Positions 21,413 to 34,200 are shown, numbered from the stretch's first letter. The stretch: DNA of 64,000 nucleotides from Glossina fuscipes (GCF_014805625.2 NW_023998556.1:382707-446706); one strand, 5' to 3'. Numbers and translations are program-made. The notes: a model not told the origin generated them from the letters alone.

Positions 21413-22072
21413 GTATTTAAAGGAAAACACGTACGATATCCGCGATGAACACTTTTCGCAATAAACACACAGAAAGTTCAATAGATTATAATAAGTTTGA
21501 GAACTTTTAAAAATGTATAACGCAATAAAGAAATTAAATTGCAAAAATTTTTCCACAACGAGAAAAATGTGACCACAGCGCTTGAACAGAGTTGCCGATT
21601 GTGATAAAAATATAAAAAACATATAAATTTCAAAACCAGTGACTTTCTATATATTTTTTAAAATTCTTATTTTGCATAAAAAAAGGCAAAAGTTATTTAA
21701 TAAAAATTGACGAAAACTTAATAATAATATTAAAATCAAACTAGTTAATGAACCAAATTTTTTAATTAATAAATAAACAGTGAACTTAGAAAATTAGTAA
21801 GTAAACGAGCGAGAAATATGCATTTGGTGTTAAAAGAACTTTTGACATTTCAAACAGTGCGTTCGAAAGCGTTCTGCGCTTCAAAGCACTTGGTATAAAT
21901 AAAAATTTTAAAATTAAAAAAATATTTTTCATGTCAAAGAGAAGTGAAAACATGAACAACAATATATAATTGGATGAACGCAAAGTTCATAAAAACGTAA
22001 AAAAGGAGTTTTAAAAATTTGTTCGTAACTTTACAACTTCTTAACAAAACAACTGAAAAGCTTTTTTTTTTA

Positions 22073-22640
22073 TTTATTTATTTATTTATTTATTCCACTT
22101 ATACAAGAAACTCACTAAAACAAAATGTTCAATTGACTCCTAAAGTAAATCTTAAATTAATTAATATTAAAACTTAGTACAAGTACGTTGAAACAAATAA
22201 GAAGGAAAAAAAAAGAAAAAAAGCATGTACACAACTAGCATAGAGCCACACCCACAACCGCTACTTTAAAGACTTTAAAGAGTCCGTTAATGAGAATAAG
22301 TGATAGACGTCATTTAGGTTCTTGCAAACAACTCTGAGCGGTTTAAACAGTTCGTAATTATACTTGCATTGACTAAGTTTTATCAAGATAAAGTGCCTAG
22401 AGAAGCGGTTAGGGACATTAAAGCCTATCTCATGAAGTAATGCGGGCGAGTCAATTGTACCATTTATTAATTTGATTAAGAAGGAAACCCCAAGAACAAA
22501 TCTACGTTTCTCCAATGACCGTAAGGATAAAAGAAGCAACCTATTTTCATACGGTGGAAGAGGCGCAATCGGGTCCCAGCCCAGACTCCTAAGGGCAAAC
22601 AGCAAGAATTGCTTTTGAACAAATTTCAAAACTGAAAAAG
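22073..22640 (-). mobile_element. CR1-like non-LTR retrotransposon, 3'-end copy
   Basis: The minus strand opens with 123 codons (22629-22261) containing VQKQFLLFALRSLGWDPIAP and PNRFSRHFILIKLSQCKYN, the ORF2 C-terminus of the element at 44.7-49.2 kb. A 3' UTR and a terminal aaataaataaat repeat follow (plus strand ttta repeat at 22074-22096). The upstream part is missing: 5' truncation, the usual outcome of target-primed reverse transcription. There is no stop in this segment, so it is younger than the 7.5-8.9 kb pieces. Confidence 0.85.
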
Positions 22641-24430
22641 TTTCAAGAATAACCTATTTCCTCTTATAAAGATTTGCGCTTAACTTGACCAAAATATATA
22701 TAAATAAATAAATCTGTATTATTTATAACAGACGTTATTTATAATACAAACCAGTGAAAAATATATCCATTAAAAAAACGAGACCAGTCCATTACTTTAA
22801 ATCATTTTTTATTTGTGACCGAGTTAAGTGGTAGATTAGGATTATTTTCTCAGGAACGTCGTGGACTGTCCGACAGTTAATCGAATTTCTAACTAATAGA
22901 AAAATAGGGGTTGATTGATAAAAATATATCGGAATTTTTAGTTTTTCTCTGGAGCTGTTTATTTTTTGGGTGGAAAGCCAAGTGTCGGCTGAATTTAGGG
23001 AGAGTTCGAACTCTATTGTGTAAACGATTTGGAGTCACACAGTAGGTAGATCCATTTGTGATGTGTTTCTTTGGAATCTATGAGTTTTTTGACATTTTAC
23101 TAAACCGAAAACTGTTATTATAGCTCCAATAGAAGCAGTTAAACGTCAAGGGTTATAGTCTACTGAATGGAAAGGACGATTTGAATGTATTGACATTTTT
23201 TTTAGTAGAATATAAAGTTCTTAATACAGCGAACACATATGATCGAATTATAGCAACAGCTGACCCTAACATTAATAATGCAATTTGTATAAATATGAAT
23301 AATCAAATTAAATAATGTCTTAGTGATGCGCCAGCAAAAGAGTTAATAGTGAATGCCCTGCCCTGCAGGCTATTAATCCTTCTGCTAATGTTCCAGGACG
23401 AATTATATTTCTAATTGTTTCAATGCATACTATAAATGGTAATAAAATTGTAGGAGTTCCTTGTGGAACTAAAATGTATATTGAGTATTATATAATCATC
23501 CACATATTATAAAAGATAATCATAACGGCAAAGCTAAAGTTAATGTTTGGTTCATGTCGTTTGAAGATTGGAAACAAGTGTTGTGTGAATGTAAACCGTA
23601 CTTTGATCTCAGGACCTTGTAAAAATGAGTAAATATTTTTGCCACACAATGGATGTTTATTACAATTGAAAGCTATGGGAGTATAACGGATAGCAAATGT
23701 GACGGACTTGCATCCCGCGTTTTTGTCAGGTGCTTAGAGAGAAGGACTACTTTGTTTAGTCCCTGGGGTTATTTTGTTTGTCATTCGAAAGTTCTCGGTT
23801 GTCCATGAGAAGTGACTACGGGTAATGAGAGTAAGTCGGTTCTGCTCTGTAAAGTCTGTTCAAAGATTCATGCACATGTAAAGTGAAGATTAAAAAAACG
23901 GAATGATGCACATTTTTGTCTGTTTGGATAAATACACAAGCAAATCAGGTAGATTGCCAACCGAAGAGATATTGTTGTACAAACTTTTAACTCACAACGA
24001 ACGGTAGTTAGTACGGTTCTTTAGTGTTGATGGTGTAATTTGGTCACATTTCTTCGAAGACAATGCTATTTAAAAATAATTATAGTCAATCAATTGCTTA
24101 ATGCAATTTAAACTTTGATTTTCTGCATCCCGCTCAAATGAAATTAATTTTTTTGAATAACCGAAAACCTTGACGAATTCATTTTACTTACCTGTTGGGA
24201 TTAGTGAAATATGTACAATGTTTGTCTTAGACATTAAATCCAAAATGATTGAAATGGCAAAAGGACTTTTGCTTTTGGCTTTAGCTATAAATATTCATTT
24301 CATTTATTTATAAAAAAAAATGTTTGTGTAGGGTTCTTATAAATACTTTTGGATAAAACATTTTTTTTCTTTGTGTAGGCGCTTTACACTTAGTTTTCGT
24401 TTTTATTTATTTTTTATTTATTTATTTTTT
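22641..24430. other. unassigned AT-rich stretch
   Basis: Short plus-strand frames between about 23170 and 23640 look mildly protein-like but carry no motif I can name. A (tttat)n low-complexity patch lies at 24400-24430 and borders the pol fragment. No gene, tRNA or terminal repeat is supported. Confidence 0.4.
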
Positions 24431-24434
24431 TCTC

Positions 24435-25200
24435 AGGTTAGATTAGTGTTATCGCGTATTCGTTGTCTTTTTCCGTCTTTGGTAATGGGCTGATGGTGTC
24501 AATTACAACTGTGTCAAAAGCATTTGCTGATGTTGGTGTTACGATCATATCAGTTTTGGTAACTGTTGTGATTTTGGCCTTTTGACATAGTGAACATTCT
24601 TTGACATGCTATTGTTCTTTTCATTTGTGGCCAATAATTGCACCTTCGTATTTTTGACGAGGTACCTGTAATTGCTGTATGACCGCCTTCTACTGGGTCA
24701 CTGTGATATTTTTCTAGAATGTTTTTGATTTCGGACTTATTTTTTTTGTCTATGATTGTCAAACTTTGGAGTAGCGCTACTCTTATATTTTTTAATATCT
24801 TATTGCTCATTATTTTGAATTGATTTTGCGACACAGATTCGAAAATCTTCTCGCTTGGTGACATTTTCAATTTTGCCCTTCCTAATATACCGGATTCTGT
24901 TTCAAGCCGTGGGAAAAATTGGCCTAAGTCGAGTTTTTTTGGTGTATATGTCGTTTATTTTGAATTTGGCAATTATATTTCTCTCATGTTTCATAGAACA
25001 TTTGTCGGAATCAAATTTTATTTGCACAAATTTTCTTGCGTCATTATTGTTAATGACTTCATAGACTTTGGGCTCCATATTTTTGTGTTTATTTACTTGT
25101 TGTTCTTCTGCGCAGCTATGCTTCTGCCGTGTTGCTGATCTTGTCATTACTCTGTTTATTTTATTGTTTATTTCTTTGAGGTCGTTAATTGTTATGCGTC
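24435..25200 (-). mobile_element. Ty3/gypsy-type pol fragment (RNase H-to-integrase junction)
   Basis: The minus-strand frame 24870-24550 contains HSDPVEGGHT followed by YWPQMK and, after frame slips, a Cys-containing stretch before KGQNH. This is the HHCC zinc-binding module at the start of a retroviral-type integrase (H...GH...YWPxM...C..C). The next segment reads into DTVVIDTISPLPKTEK, the beginning of the integrase core, and breaks off at 24435. Upstream, 25147-24902 matches the linker between RNase H and integrase in gypsy-type elements. Only part of pol remains, with stops. The break at its lower edge coincides with low-complexity sequence. Confidence 0.65.
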
Positions 25201-26680
25201 CACTATGTGATTGTCTTTCCCATGTTTCATATGTTTCTTTTTCAGTTAATGTTTATGTAGCAGGGGCAGGGTTATTAAAAGTGAGTTGCCCTTAAAATTA
25301 TTGAGAGGAATATTGGATTAATTCCAGTTGAGGTGTGTGGTCAGTTACCTCTACGTTGTTAATAACGTTGGCGTTAGGGTTTGCGTTCTCCCCATTGATT
25401 TGAAAAAAAAAATTTTTAGATATAATTGAGTAGAATTCTCTTTTGCTCCCCTTTTTCGGGTTATTTCATGTGATAATGTTAGATAACTTAAATAATAATT
25501 TTTATATTAATTACTTATAGATTGTAACTAACAACATATGTAATAAGTATTTAAATATGTTTATAATTATGTATTTTATCTTAACAAAATCCAATTTCTT
25601 TAAGCTTAGGGTTGACTAAGGAGATAGCTGTGCATGTCGGCTTCGTAAGTTTCGCTAGTCGGGGATTGGGCATTCAGGCATGATGTATTTTCGTGATATA
25701 ACGCATCCTTTATTCGTCCTTCACTAGCTGTTTTCACATACTTGTTTCACTTTTGTCTTTAATTACATTTTAAGTGTTTGTCACATATTGTGTTTTGGTT
25801 AACTTTAAATTGGAAAAAGTTCAGCCGTATTTATGCGAGCAGCTTTTGTTAATTTTATATGGGGCAGCTTCTCTTGATTTCATATTTGGTTTCTATACCG
25901 AAAAAGTTTTTGTGGAAAAATTTTTTCACTGGCGTCCTGTCGCATTCCCAATAAGTGCAATGATAAATTGACGTTCATTAACTTGTAAGGAGCGGTTTGC
26001 TGCCTTACTGATAACGAGTCCGTCTGCGCAAATGTCTACCCATAGACCCCAATTAGTCAGTCTGATTTGTCCCTTACATGTTTCTTTCTCTTTACCGATT
26101 ATCATACGATCATCCTTCTCCCGCACACACCGTGCAAGCCAATGTTTATAAGACGACGTAAAAAGAGAAACTATACATGTCACTTACTAAATACTATAGC
26201 TTCAGAGAATGTACCTAGCTAGGAAATGTATACAAATGTGTGAACCGCACACAAATGTACAAAGTTTGTAAAATATAGGAATCAAATGCATGAACTCTCT
26301 AAAATGTATACAAAGGTACAAACTCCGTAGAATATATGAATTCAATGTATAAACTCTCCCAAATGTACACAAAATCATACCGAGTAGCAATGACAATAAA
26401 ACGGACGTAAAAATACGCATACAAGCAATAGGCAATAGGAAAAAAAAGCGTTTTTTTAAAGTTATGTATATCGAATGCAGATAAACATTGTCCGATTAGA
26501 CCCAAGTTAGCATACGCTGAGATCATACGAGTTGGTACGTAAGGTAGTATTAACATTAAGACATACGTAAGAGAAACATTTTTATACAAGTCAGAGCTAA
26601 ACAACATGTTCGATCAAACCTAAGACAACATACTTAACATTCGATGTATAAGAATATCGTCACGCGGTGGTGATTGCGAC

Positions 26681-26744
26681 TATAAAAGAGCGTGTCGAAT
26701 CACGCTCAGGCTTTCAATTGTGTTATAGCAGCCAAGGGTAATTG
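26681..26744 (+). promoter_or_regulatory. core promoter and donor-like site of LTR copy 2
   Basis: TATAAAAG at 26681, TTCAATTG about 33 bp downstream and GGTAATT at 26738 are in the same order and spacing as in LTR copy 1. The donor match is weaker here (GTAATT instead of GTAAGT). Confidence 0.55.
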
Positions 26745-26796
26745 ATCACGGACTATTTAACTAGTTAACTTTTACTGATAGGGTTTTTTGTGACCT

Positions 26797-26985
26797 TAGG
26801 GATAGGGGATGGAAGGTTCAGCTTAATCGCCATCCCTGAAGGACTAAGAGGACTCTTGACTTTACGGATAGGGGATGGAAGGCTCAGCTTAATCGCCATC
26901 CGTGAAGGACTAATAGGACTGTTGACTTAACGAATAGGGGATGTGCTGGTTCAGCCTAATCGCCATCCCTGAAGGACTGATGGAC
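26797..26985 (+). repeat. 66-bp hairpin tandem array in LTR copy 2
   Basis: Three copies (cores at about 26801, 26867 and 26933; 66-bp period) each contain ataggggatg, a spacer ending aatcg, and ccatccctgaagga (one reads ccatccgtgaagga). The GGGATG/CATCCC pairing of the array at 13441-13640 is kept although the spacer between the stems is different. Confidence 0.85.
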
Positions 26986-27489
26986 ATTCGTTTTTCGACG
27001 TGGATCGGGTAGGGAGGGACGAGTGACCCTGTAGGCCGAGATAGGCTGCTGTGACACTCGCGACGTAGTTTTGTCTTCTTTGTAGAAACTCGCGATACGA
27101 AAACGTGGAAGATAGTCATAGTCGGTCGGAACCAATACGAAATATTCAAAGCAACATTGAGGGGAAGTCGGGTCACCACGGTGGTTTTTTCTCCTACGCC
27201 TCTTAAAATCGCTGATCATTGTAATCTTCTAATAAATAAATAAATAGAAACATATGAACGAAACCGAATGTCCAAGTTATTTTTATACTATAAATTATCT
27301 TGGAAAGAGTCTTGGATTGGCTGAGTATACCCTGCCCAAGAAGACTCGTTACAAACTTTACATTACTTCTGACTCTACGACTCTGATTAAACTAAACTGT
27401 GGTCAGTGTCTTATATAGTAAATTATTATGCTAGCTTAAGGAAAATAATAATTTTAAACTAAGTTATTACTAAAGTTACATTTAAAGAT

Positions 27490-28335
27490 CCCATTTGATG
27501 ATCCCTACATTACGAAAAGGCTGTACATGTGTTTGGTTAGACCCATACTCAAGTATGCCTCTGTTGTGTGGTCTCCTTTATATAGGTGCTATGTAGATTC
27601 GATTGAATCTGTTCAAAAGTAATTCTTGCTGTTTGCCCTTAGAAATTTGGGTTGGGATCCGATTGCCTCTCTTCCTCCCTATGAAAATAGGTTGCTTCTG
27701 CTGTACTTACCGTCTCTTGAGAAACGTAGATTTGTTCTTGGTGTCTCCTTTGTTATCAAAGTAATAAATGTTGCTATTGACTCGCCGGTATTACTTGGTG
27801 AAATAAGCTTTAATTTCCCTAACCGCTTCTCTAGGCACTTTATCTTGGTGAAGCTTAGTCAGTGTAAATATAATTATGAGCTGTTTAATCCGCTCAGAGT
27901 AGTTTGCAAGAACCTAAAAGACGTCTATCACTTATTCTCGTTATCGGACTCTTTGAAGTCCATTAAAGCAACGTTGCTTAATACGCGCGATTTACCTATG
28001 TCTTACTTAAAAAAGCTTCTACCCTTTAATGTCGTTACGATTCGAAAATGAATTGTTGTCAAGTATTATTCGTTGCCAGGCTTATGCACGTTTGCGATGG
28101 CTTAGGGGTTCATTTGCAATTTGGTCCTGTACCGGTTGTAAGTTTGGCTCTACGCTGGTTGTGTACATGCTTTTTTTCTTGTTTCTTTTTTTTCCTTCCT
28201 ATTTGTTTTATTGTACTTATACTAAGTTTTATTATTAATTTAATATAAGTTTTGTTTTAAGTGCCAATTGAACTCGACTGTTATTTGTTTAGTTGAGTTT
28301 CATGTATAAATAGAATTAAAATAAATAAATAAATT
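27490..28335 (+). mobile_element. CR1-like non-LTR retrotransposon, 3'-end copy
   Basis: It begins within DDPYITKRLYMCLVRPILKY and runs to the ORF2 end, LLNTRDLPMS. A 3' UTR nearly identical in layout to that at 48930-49222 follows, with a terminal aaataaataaat run. One stop (TAA at 27619-27621 in place of a Gln codon) interrupts the frame; the rest (27626-28051) is open. It is 5'-truncated. Confidence 0.85.
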
Positions 28336-28771
28336 TGTATGCAAGGTGGGTTATAACTAAAGTAGGTTGTCTTAACTAGATTATAGCTAGATTTGCATTA
28401 TGTGGAAATATAAGAAAGTGTAAACTTAGCATAAATGATTAATAAGTGAGTAGATTACGATGAATGGATAATGCTATACTCCACCACCATTTCTGTATTT
28501 GAAATAAGACGGTGTAGATTGCCTTAGTGTAAAATATTGTTGAGAAAATCCCACATTTTGTAATTTTTCAACGGGTTCCATATCTGATCTGAACTTGGTT
28601 TTGTTGTGTTTTCACAATGATCGTCCTAATTGCATGTTATGCTTTAGGAACTCCGTTGTTTGGGAGGTAATCTTTTGAATTCCTGCGAAGAGGCGCGTTT
28701 TGTGCGAACGTTTGATATTCGCTCAGACCGTTTGCATAATTTCCGTTTGACCAGGACGATCCAGTTGACGT

Positions 28772-29038
28772 CTATTGGTTCACCGCGTTGCTGTGGTTTT
28801 GGGGGCAATGCTGATTGATGCTGAAACTAGCGGTACTGAAGTTTCCGTTAAAATTTTGGTTGGTATGTCCTTGGATGATTGATCCCTTGAAGATATTGCC
28901 TCCCAATTGTTGAAGGCGGTTCTTCACATTATCTTTGGAAAGTTGGAGGTGATTTTTGTTGATTGTAGAAAGGTTTCCTAGCTTCTGGAATAGTGTCATG
29001 AGACTCTTTACTTCCCTTGCCGGCTGAGTATTTGTGTT
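28772..29038 (-). other. Asn/Gln-rich exon-like segment, unidentified
   Basis: On the minus strand, a strong acceptor (tttatttctttgtcag) ends at about 29039 and is followed by 89 open codons: ENTNTQPAREVKSLMTLFQK, later NQNFNGNFSTASFSINQ. Upstream, 29060-29200 is GC-richer leader-like sequence. The arrangement could be the gag region of an LTR element or a host exon. I see no zinc knuckle or capsid motif and cannot decide. Confidence 0.3.
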
Positions 29039-29399
29039 TTCCTGACAAAGAAATAAAAATAAGCTAAAAGGAAAAGTCCCGTCGGTTGTCTGCTGTCCGT
29101 CTGTCCACGGTGAGTCAGTCGGTCGTCGTCTGGCGTCGGCCCTACATATGCACACCCCCTTTCTCCGCTCAGCTACAGCGGTGGCAGCTGTAGCGCTTAC
29201 CTACTCATCGGGGACACAAACAACAGGGGAATAAATAACTAAAGTAACTTACAATACAATCCTCTCGCGATGTCGTGGCTGTCTCCTTCGGCGGCTCCTG
29301 TCCACGGCAAGGAAGTAGGAAGTTCGTCTTAAGTCGTCGGCACAATCTCAACACAGCTGGGATGTAGGTGCATGTGGGTGCACGCAATTCATAGGTTAC

Positions 29400-30940
29400 C
29401 GGAAAATTATTCTTCTCCTATCTATCCTTTCTTCTTTCGTATAGAAACGCTTTTCTATTTTTTTTTGTTATAAAACATTGTTCAGCTAAAACGCCTTGTT
29501 TTTCCTTTATTTACTTTTTTTTTGCTTGTATTATTCTTACATTACAGCCAAGTTTTACAATCGTAGAATTTCTGTACAAATAATTGAATTAGGTGACACA
29601 GTCTTTTTCGTGACGGCTAAATGGTAGTAACCACCTCACAATATGTATATAAATATATTTTTTCCTTTTTTTCCTATTATTTATTTATTTTTTTTTTTGT
29701 TCCAAAAGCACGCATGCAAAAAGAAATTCCTTTTTTCTTCTTTTTTTTCTTGCTTTTTTTTTATGTTATACAGGGTTGGTGGGTTATATATTCTTTTACA
29801 CAATTTAGACACCAATATGTTTCTATGAACGTCAATGATACTCAAAAATAATATATTCATACACGAATGCGATGCGCTTTGCTTGGTACATTCAACCGGC
29901 ACACTCAACTCTTTACCTCGTTTTTCCTTGCACAATTGTTCCTGCTTCTCTTGTTTCTCACTCTATTGATTGACTTTATAGGGATTTCAATAATTTGATG
30001 GAGGAAAATAGAAACGGAGTTTCACTAATATACAGGTTGAGACACAATTTGTTCGGTCCAATGTTACTCAAAGTTTTCCTTCCCATAAGAAAAAGTTAAT
30101 TTTTGTATAAAAATCATATGTGTTCCGAACAAAGATTTTTCTAGAAAGCTACTTTGAGAATATACAACATTTCCGTACTTCGTTTTCGTTTTGTCACTCT
30201 CTGTACGGAAGCCCTGATATTTTATAATCGTTTTTTTTTTCTTTATTTAGCACGTACACTATATACACGACGTTTTCATGTAAGTTAGCTCGTTGAAGCT
30301 ACTTTTGCATATTCAGTTTTTCACAAACTAAAAGGCTTCGAAATTAAAATGGGTTAAACATTAAAACCGTTTAGCAATCGATATAAGAAATTATTTTGCT
30401 TTTGTCGCGTGGTTTGTAGCAACATTTTTATTAATTCGATTATTGATTCTTCTTTTTTTGTTGGCTTTCCCTTGGGAGGCCTTTCTTCCGCTTTTTTTTT
30501 TGCTTTAATAATCCGTAAGCTTACTATTGGTAGCGTTAAGTTCAGAAAAAATGGATTTTGGTAAATTTATCGTTTAAATTTTTATTAAATCGTTTAAATT
30601 TTATATTCGATATATTTAACCGATCACAACTTTGCTAATTTTATAAATGTATCGTTTCCGCGCGTTAAGAATTTCTTTTCTTTGATATTTTTTTTTTCAA
30701 TGGTCATCTTTGGGCTCATATTTAACAAAAGCACAAAATCGCCAGAGCTCAGCCACACAACCAAAGGACAATCGAAAAGCAAGCGCACTCGTTGATGTTT
30801 CCCTTCAACTCCTCGAACTCAACTCCCCAGAACTAAACTCAACTTAAAACTATTCCCTCTGACTTAAATTTTAAAACGCAGACAGACTTCTCCTTCTTAC
30901 CCAATTTCCCTCTTCTTCTTCCTGTTGCTCTCTCTATAAC
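29400..30940. other. AT-rich, homopolymer-rich stretch without supported genes
   Basis: Frames at 29621-29851 are hydrophobic products of T-rich sequence. Nothing is supported. Confidence 0.45.
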
Positions 30941-30954
30941 GGCTTGCCGCTACT

Positions 30955-31210
30955 CTCACAAGAGCAAGCATAGATCCCGCAAAATCATACGATTTTGCCT
31001 ATGCTTGCAAGAGCAAAAGGAAAAAAAAAAGGAGTACCGCAAAATCATACGATTCTGCCTGTACTTGCAAACGCAAGCAAAGATACCGCAAAATCATACG
31101 ATTTTTGCCTGTACTTGTAAGTAAGGAAAACAGAAAAGAATAAAATAAACATATACCGCAAGATCATGCGATTTATTAGCGGTACCACAAAATCGCATGA
31201 TTTTGTCTAA
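30955..31210 (+). repeat. irregular tandem array of short palindromes
   Basis: Four to five units each carry ccgcaaaatcatacgatttt or a variant (aaaatcgcatgatttt, ccgcaagatcatgcgattt), followed by gcctgtacttgcaa-type sequence. AAAATC...GATTTT is a 6-bp inverted repeat around a 4-bp centre. Spacing is about 65-75 bp. The array is followed by a GC-rich segment and the end-like sequence cggccgttaca (31279-31289), which could be an LTR terminus. It is a different sequence from the family A arrays. Confidence 0.6.
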
Positions 31211-31289
31211 CGGCATGCCGTTATTCCGCCGCTTGCGGTTGATACAGACCGACAGACACCCTACCCGAGGTTTGTTCGCGGCCGTTACA

Positions 31290-34200
31290 ATAGGTTAGTA
31301 ATTCCGTTTTTGGAATAAAGATCAGTGCTTGCGGGAATTACGCTGAATAAAGTAAGTCGTACGTAAGCCTTCTTACGAATGTGTCTAATGCCTTTTTGCA
31401 ATATGCTTGACTCACATTGTGTAATGAATGCGTGCCCATATTCATACAGGACATGTTGTTTGAGAATAGAGAGACATGCTGGCAAATATCTTCATGAAAT
31501 TTCTGAACGTATTTATTCCCTAGTACACTAGTGTTTCTAGATCCCTCTTGCCCCTCATCTGAATGCATTTTAAGACACTTTGATATCTTGTTGCAGTTTA
31601 GTTGTGCAATGTAGAATTTAATCGTTGTGTCCGCTTGTCCTACTACTTTGTTTCATACCCCGTTTAGTAGGCTGTAATATTTTGGGTTGCCTTCCAAATG
31701 ATTATAAATTCCTAGTATGCTATTGATGCTTCTCTTCTACGAGCTGCATTCTCCCGATTTCCACGAAAATTCTTTTAAAGAGTTGACTACGTCTGGCGGG
31801 AGTTGGGTTCGTCTAGGTTGACGTTCTTTGGGGTATCAATTGTTTGGTCAGCATTATCGTCTTCTAAGTCCTGAGTTATACGTCTTCTTTCATCGCTCAT
31901 GATTTCCAATACAAAGTCTTTATTTGTGCTCGCATGTCGAACAAATTTAAAACTTGAAGGTTTGACTTGTACTCAGGATAGATGGCCGGCTTAAATTTTC
32001 ATTGTTCATTTAATATTCCACTAACTTGTGATGAACTTATCAGCAAATAGGCTTATGATCTTATAAAAAATGACGCAAGGGTTTAAAATCTTAAAATTTA
32101 GTTTTGTAAATTTCCGATTTTTTAGACTTACACGCCAAACCTTAATATATTTAAAATATTCAATATATGCCAAGAATTTGCGACTTTCATTTTTTAATAT
32201 TAATTTAATATTTTTCCTGTTAACTTTAATTTTTTATTTCTTTCCTTGATTGTTTTTTCTCTTACTTCAATTTTTATTTTTCGTAAGTTTATAACGCGGT
32301 ATGGTTTTATCTCTTAATGTGGGAGTCAGCTCAGAAGCGTCAGGGTGCACGTTAATGGAAATTTGTTGCGGAGAGTGTACCCCTCTTTTCTACTGCTTGC
32401 GTTGCCAATCAAAACAACCCCCTAGTTTAACTTACTCTCGATTTTATTCGCTTAATGCAATAAATAACTATTATTATCCGCGATATGTCACCCATGTGTT
32501 AGCGTCACTCGCCTTTCCTTGCTCTTCTAATCTTTCTCTTCAACTCCATCAAAGTGCGGCCGACTGTGAGTGCAGGGGAGCAATCTACCGGGCATCGTCG
32601 TAAAAGCAAAAAAAAGTCAGTCTCGCTTTTATTTTATTGACCGCAAGCGTTCAGAAAATGAAATCTCCTGAGCTCAAAAGCACGGCTAACCGATCGCAGC
32701 TTACGGCTGGCTTGCATTACTGCTGTAAAGCCAATGATCGACTCCCCTTTAAGGCTGGTTTTCCGTGCTATTTATACTATGCCAGCCAGGATTGCTGATT
32801 TTCATATAATTTGGTAACGTATTAGTTGGAGGAAAATTTACCTAAAGTGGGTAAAGAATATTAGAAATGTAGAGGTCTAATAACATGTGTCTATTCTTCT
32901 AATTCTCTTGAATATTAATGATTACCTTACGTTAATCAATTCATTTTAAAACTCATCAACTAGTTTTTTTATTAATTCGGCAGCTACATCTACAAAAGAT
33001 CCCGTTTTATCCTTATACAAAGTAAACGACTGTCGATGTATTACAACCAAGTTTATTACAAATACAACCGTTTTCCGTCGTGAAGATGGAGCTGATGAGT
33101 AGTTTGAATACGTGGTGAAAGCATATATAATTTTTTTTTTACATTGAGTAACGTATGTTTATTTACTCATGGAAGCTCTTGCACTCTTCTGTGGATGAGT
33201 TATGTACAGTGTATGTATATCTATATAATATACGTTTTGCAACTAACGTTAATAATATCGTAAAAAGGTAAAGCAGATATAAATATATATATTTCGAGTT
33301 ATTTATAAGATTTTTTGCTTAGGTAAAATAATTACCTAGATTGATTTGAATAACAATTAATGAAGCCAAATCACATACTTCATGCGACAGTTAATGTATG
33401 GACGGCAAAGATTTTGTACGTCACAAGTTTGTTTCTTTTGCTTTTTCCTGTACTTCTGTTACTCCATTTTTCCTTTTCTTTGATTAAAATATTTTCCTTT
33501 TCTATATCCTTCTTCCTTTACGTTAATTGTTTTTTTTTCTTTTTCATTTTTCTTTCAATTAAATTTCCTTTTATTTCTTTTGGCAATAACACCTTTACTC
33601 TTATTTTTTATTGTGTCATTACTACGTAGCCAAATGTAAAATTTATTACTGATATTAATACTATGATTGTTGTCATAATCGATGAGTTCCTTGATGCTGT
33701 TGGCATCTCCCTTTTGATTCTCTTTTCTCGGTTTGCTTTCAGCTGCTGCACTACTTCACTATTTCGGCTTGGCTGCTGCTTGCAGTGGTGCTTCCATTTT
33801 TATCGCTTCTAGTCGGGAGCCTTGTCGCTTTCTGTGCCGCTTCACGGTAGCCAGAATTTCCTGTGCAGTTTTTGTTAACAAAATTGTCCTTAACAAGGTC
33901 CTTTGCTTTTTGTTTATACAACAAAAACGCGAAAAATTGCCTATTATTATAGTGTATGAAACTTTTCTTTTTCAATACTATAAATTCTTGGCCAGTTTCA
34001 AATTTGAAATGCATCCCTCATGTCCCTCTGTTCGTCTATCCACATACCTGTCTGCGCAACTGTGTAGTAAACATTCTATCGTTAGCAAAAATGAAAATTT
34101 TGCCTACAACTTTGCAAAAAAATTTAGAAGTGACTTAAACTTTTTCGAGGGCGCGACTGCAAGGTCCACAGTCCCGTTCGAGAAAACCGTTTATTTTGAA

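Larger units (their letters stand above)
15980..21613 (-). mobile_element. full-length I-clade non-LTR retrotransposon with target duplication
   Basis: A single element on the minus strand runs from 21601 (5' end) to about 15992 (3' end). It is flanked by a perfect 12-bp target-site duplication, tgataaaaatat, at 15980-15991 and 21602-21613. The 3' end is a (TAA)n run, as in I-factor-like elements. The order is: 5' UTR with a poly-A run on the sense strand (plus 21382-21409), ORF1 with CCHC knuckles, ORF2 with endonuclease, reverse transcriptase and RNase H, then a 3' UTR. The RNase H domain plus (TAA)n tail supports the I clade or close relatives. Several frameshifts make it non-autonomous. 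The intact length and duplication suggest a fairly recent insertion. Two 3'-only copies of the same family lie at 35947-36021 and 52536-52630. Confidence 0.88.
25984..27353 (+). mobile_element. solo LTR, family A copy 2 (1370 bp)
   Basis: It begins TGTAAGGAGCGG and ends AAGACTCGTTACA, as in the LTR at 12172-13945. A perfect 4-bp duplication aact flanks it (25980-25983 and 27354-27357). No internal retroelement sequence adjoins it. It shares with copy 1 the terminal sequences, TATA box, initiator-like site, donor-like site, hairpin array and final 60 bp. The U3-like part has diverged strongly and contains different irregular repeats (aaatgtatacaaa-type, 26220-26380). It is on the same strand as copy 1. 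Confidence 0.85.

Noticed and set aside
23170..23640. Patchy protein-like plus-strand reading, considered as a mitochondrial insertion
   Set aside because: No mitochondrial gene order or cytochrome oxidase motif could be matched.
29621..29851. Phe-rich membrane-like frames
   Set aside because: Produced by long T runs read in any frame; no evidence of a gene.
30955..31210. CRISPR-like array of repeats
   Set aside because: Repeats are imperfect, spacing is irregular, spacers are themselves similar, and the surrounding features are eukaryotic; it is a tandem repeat.
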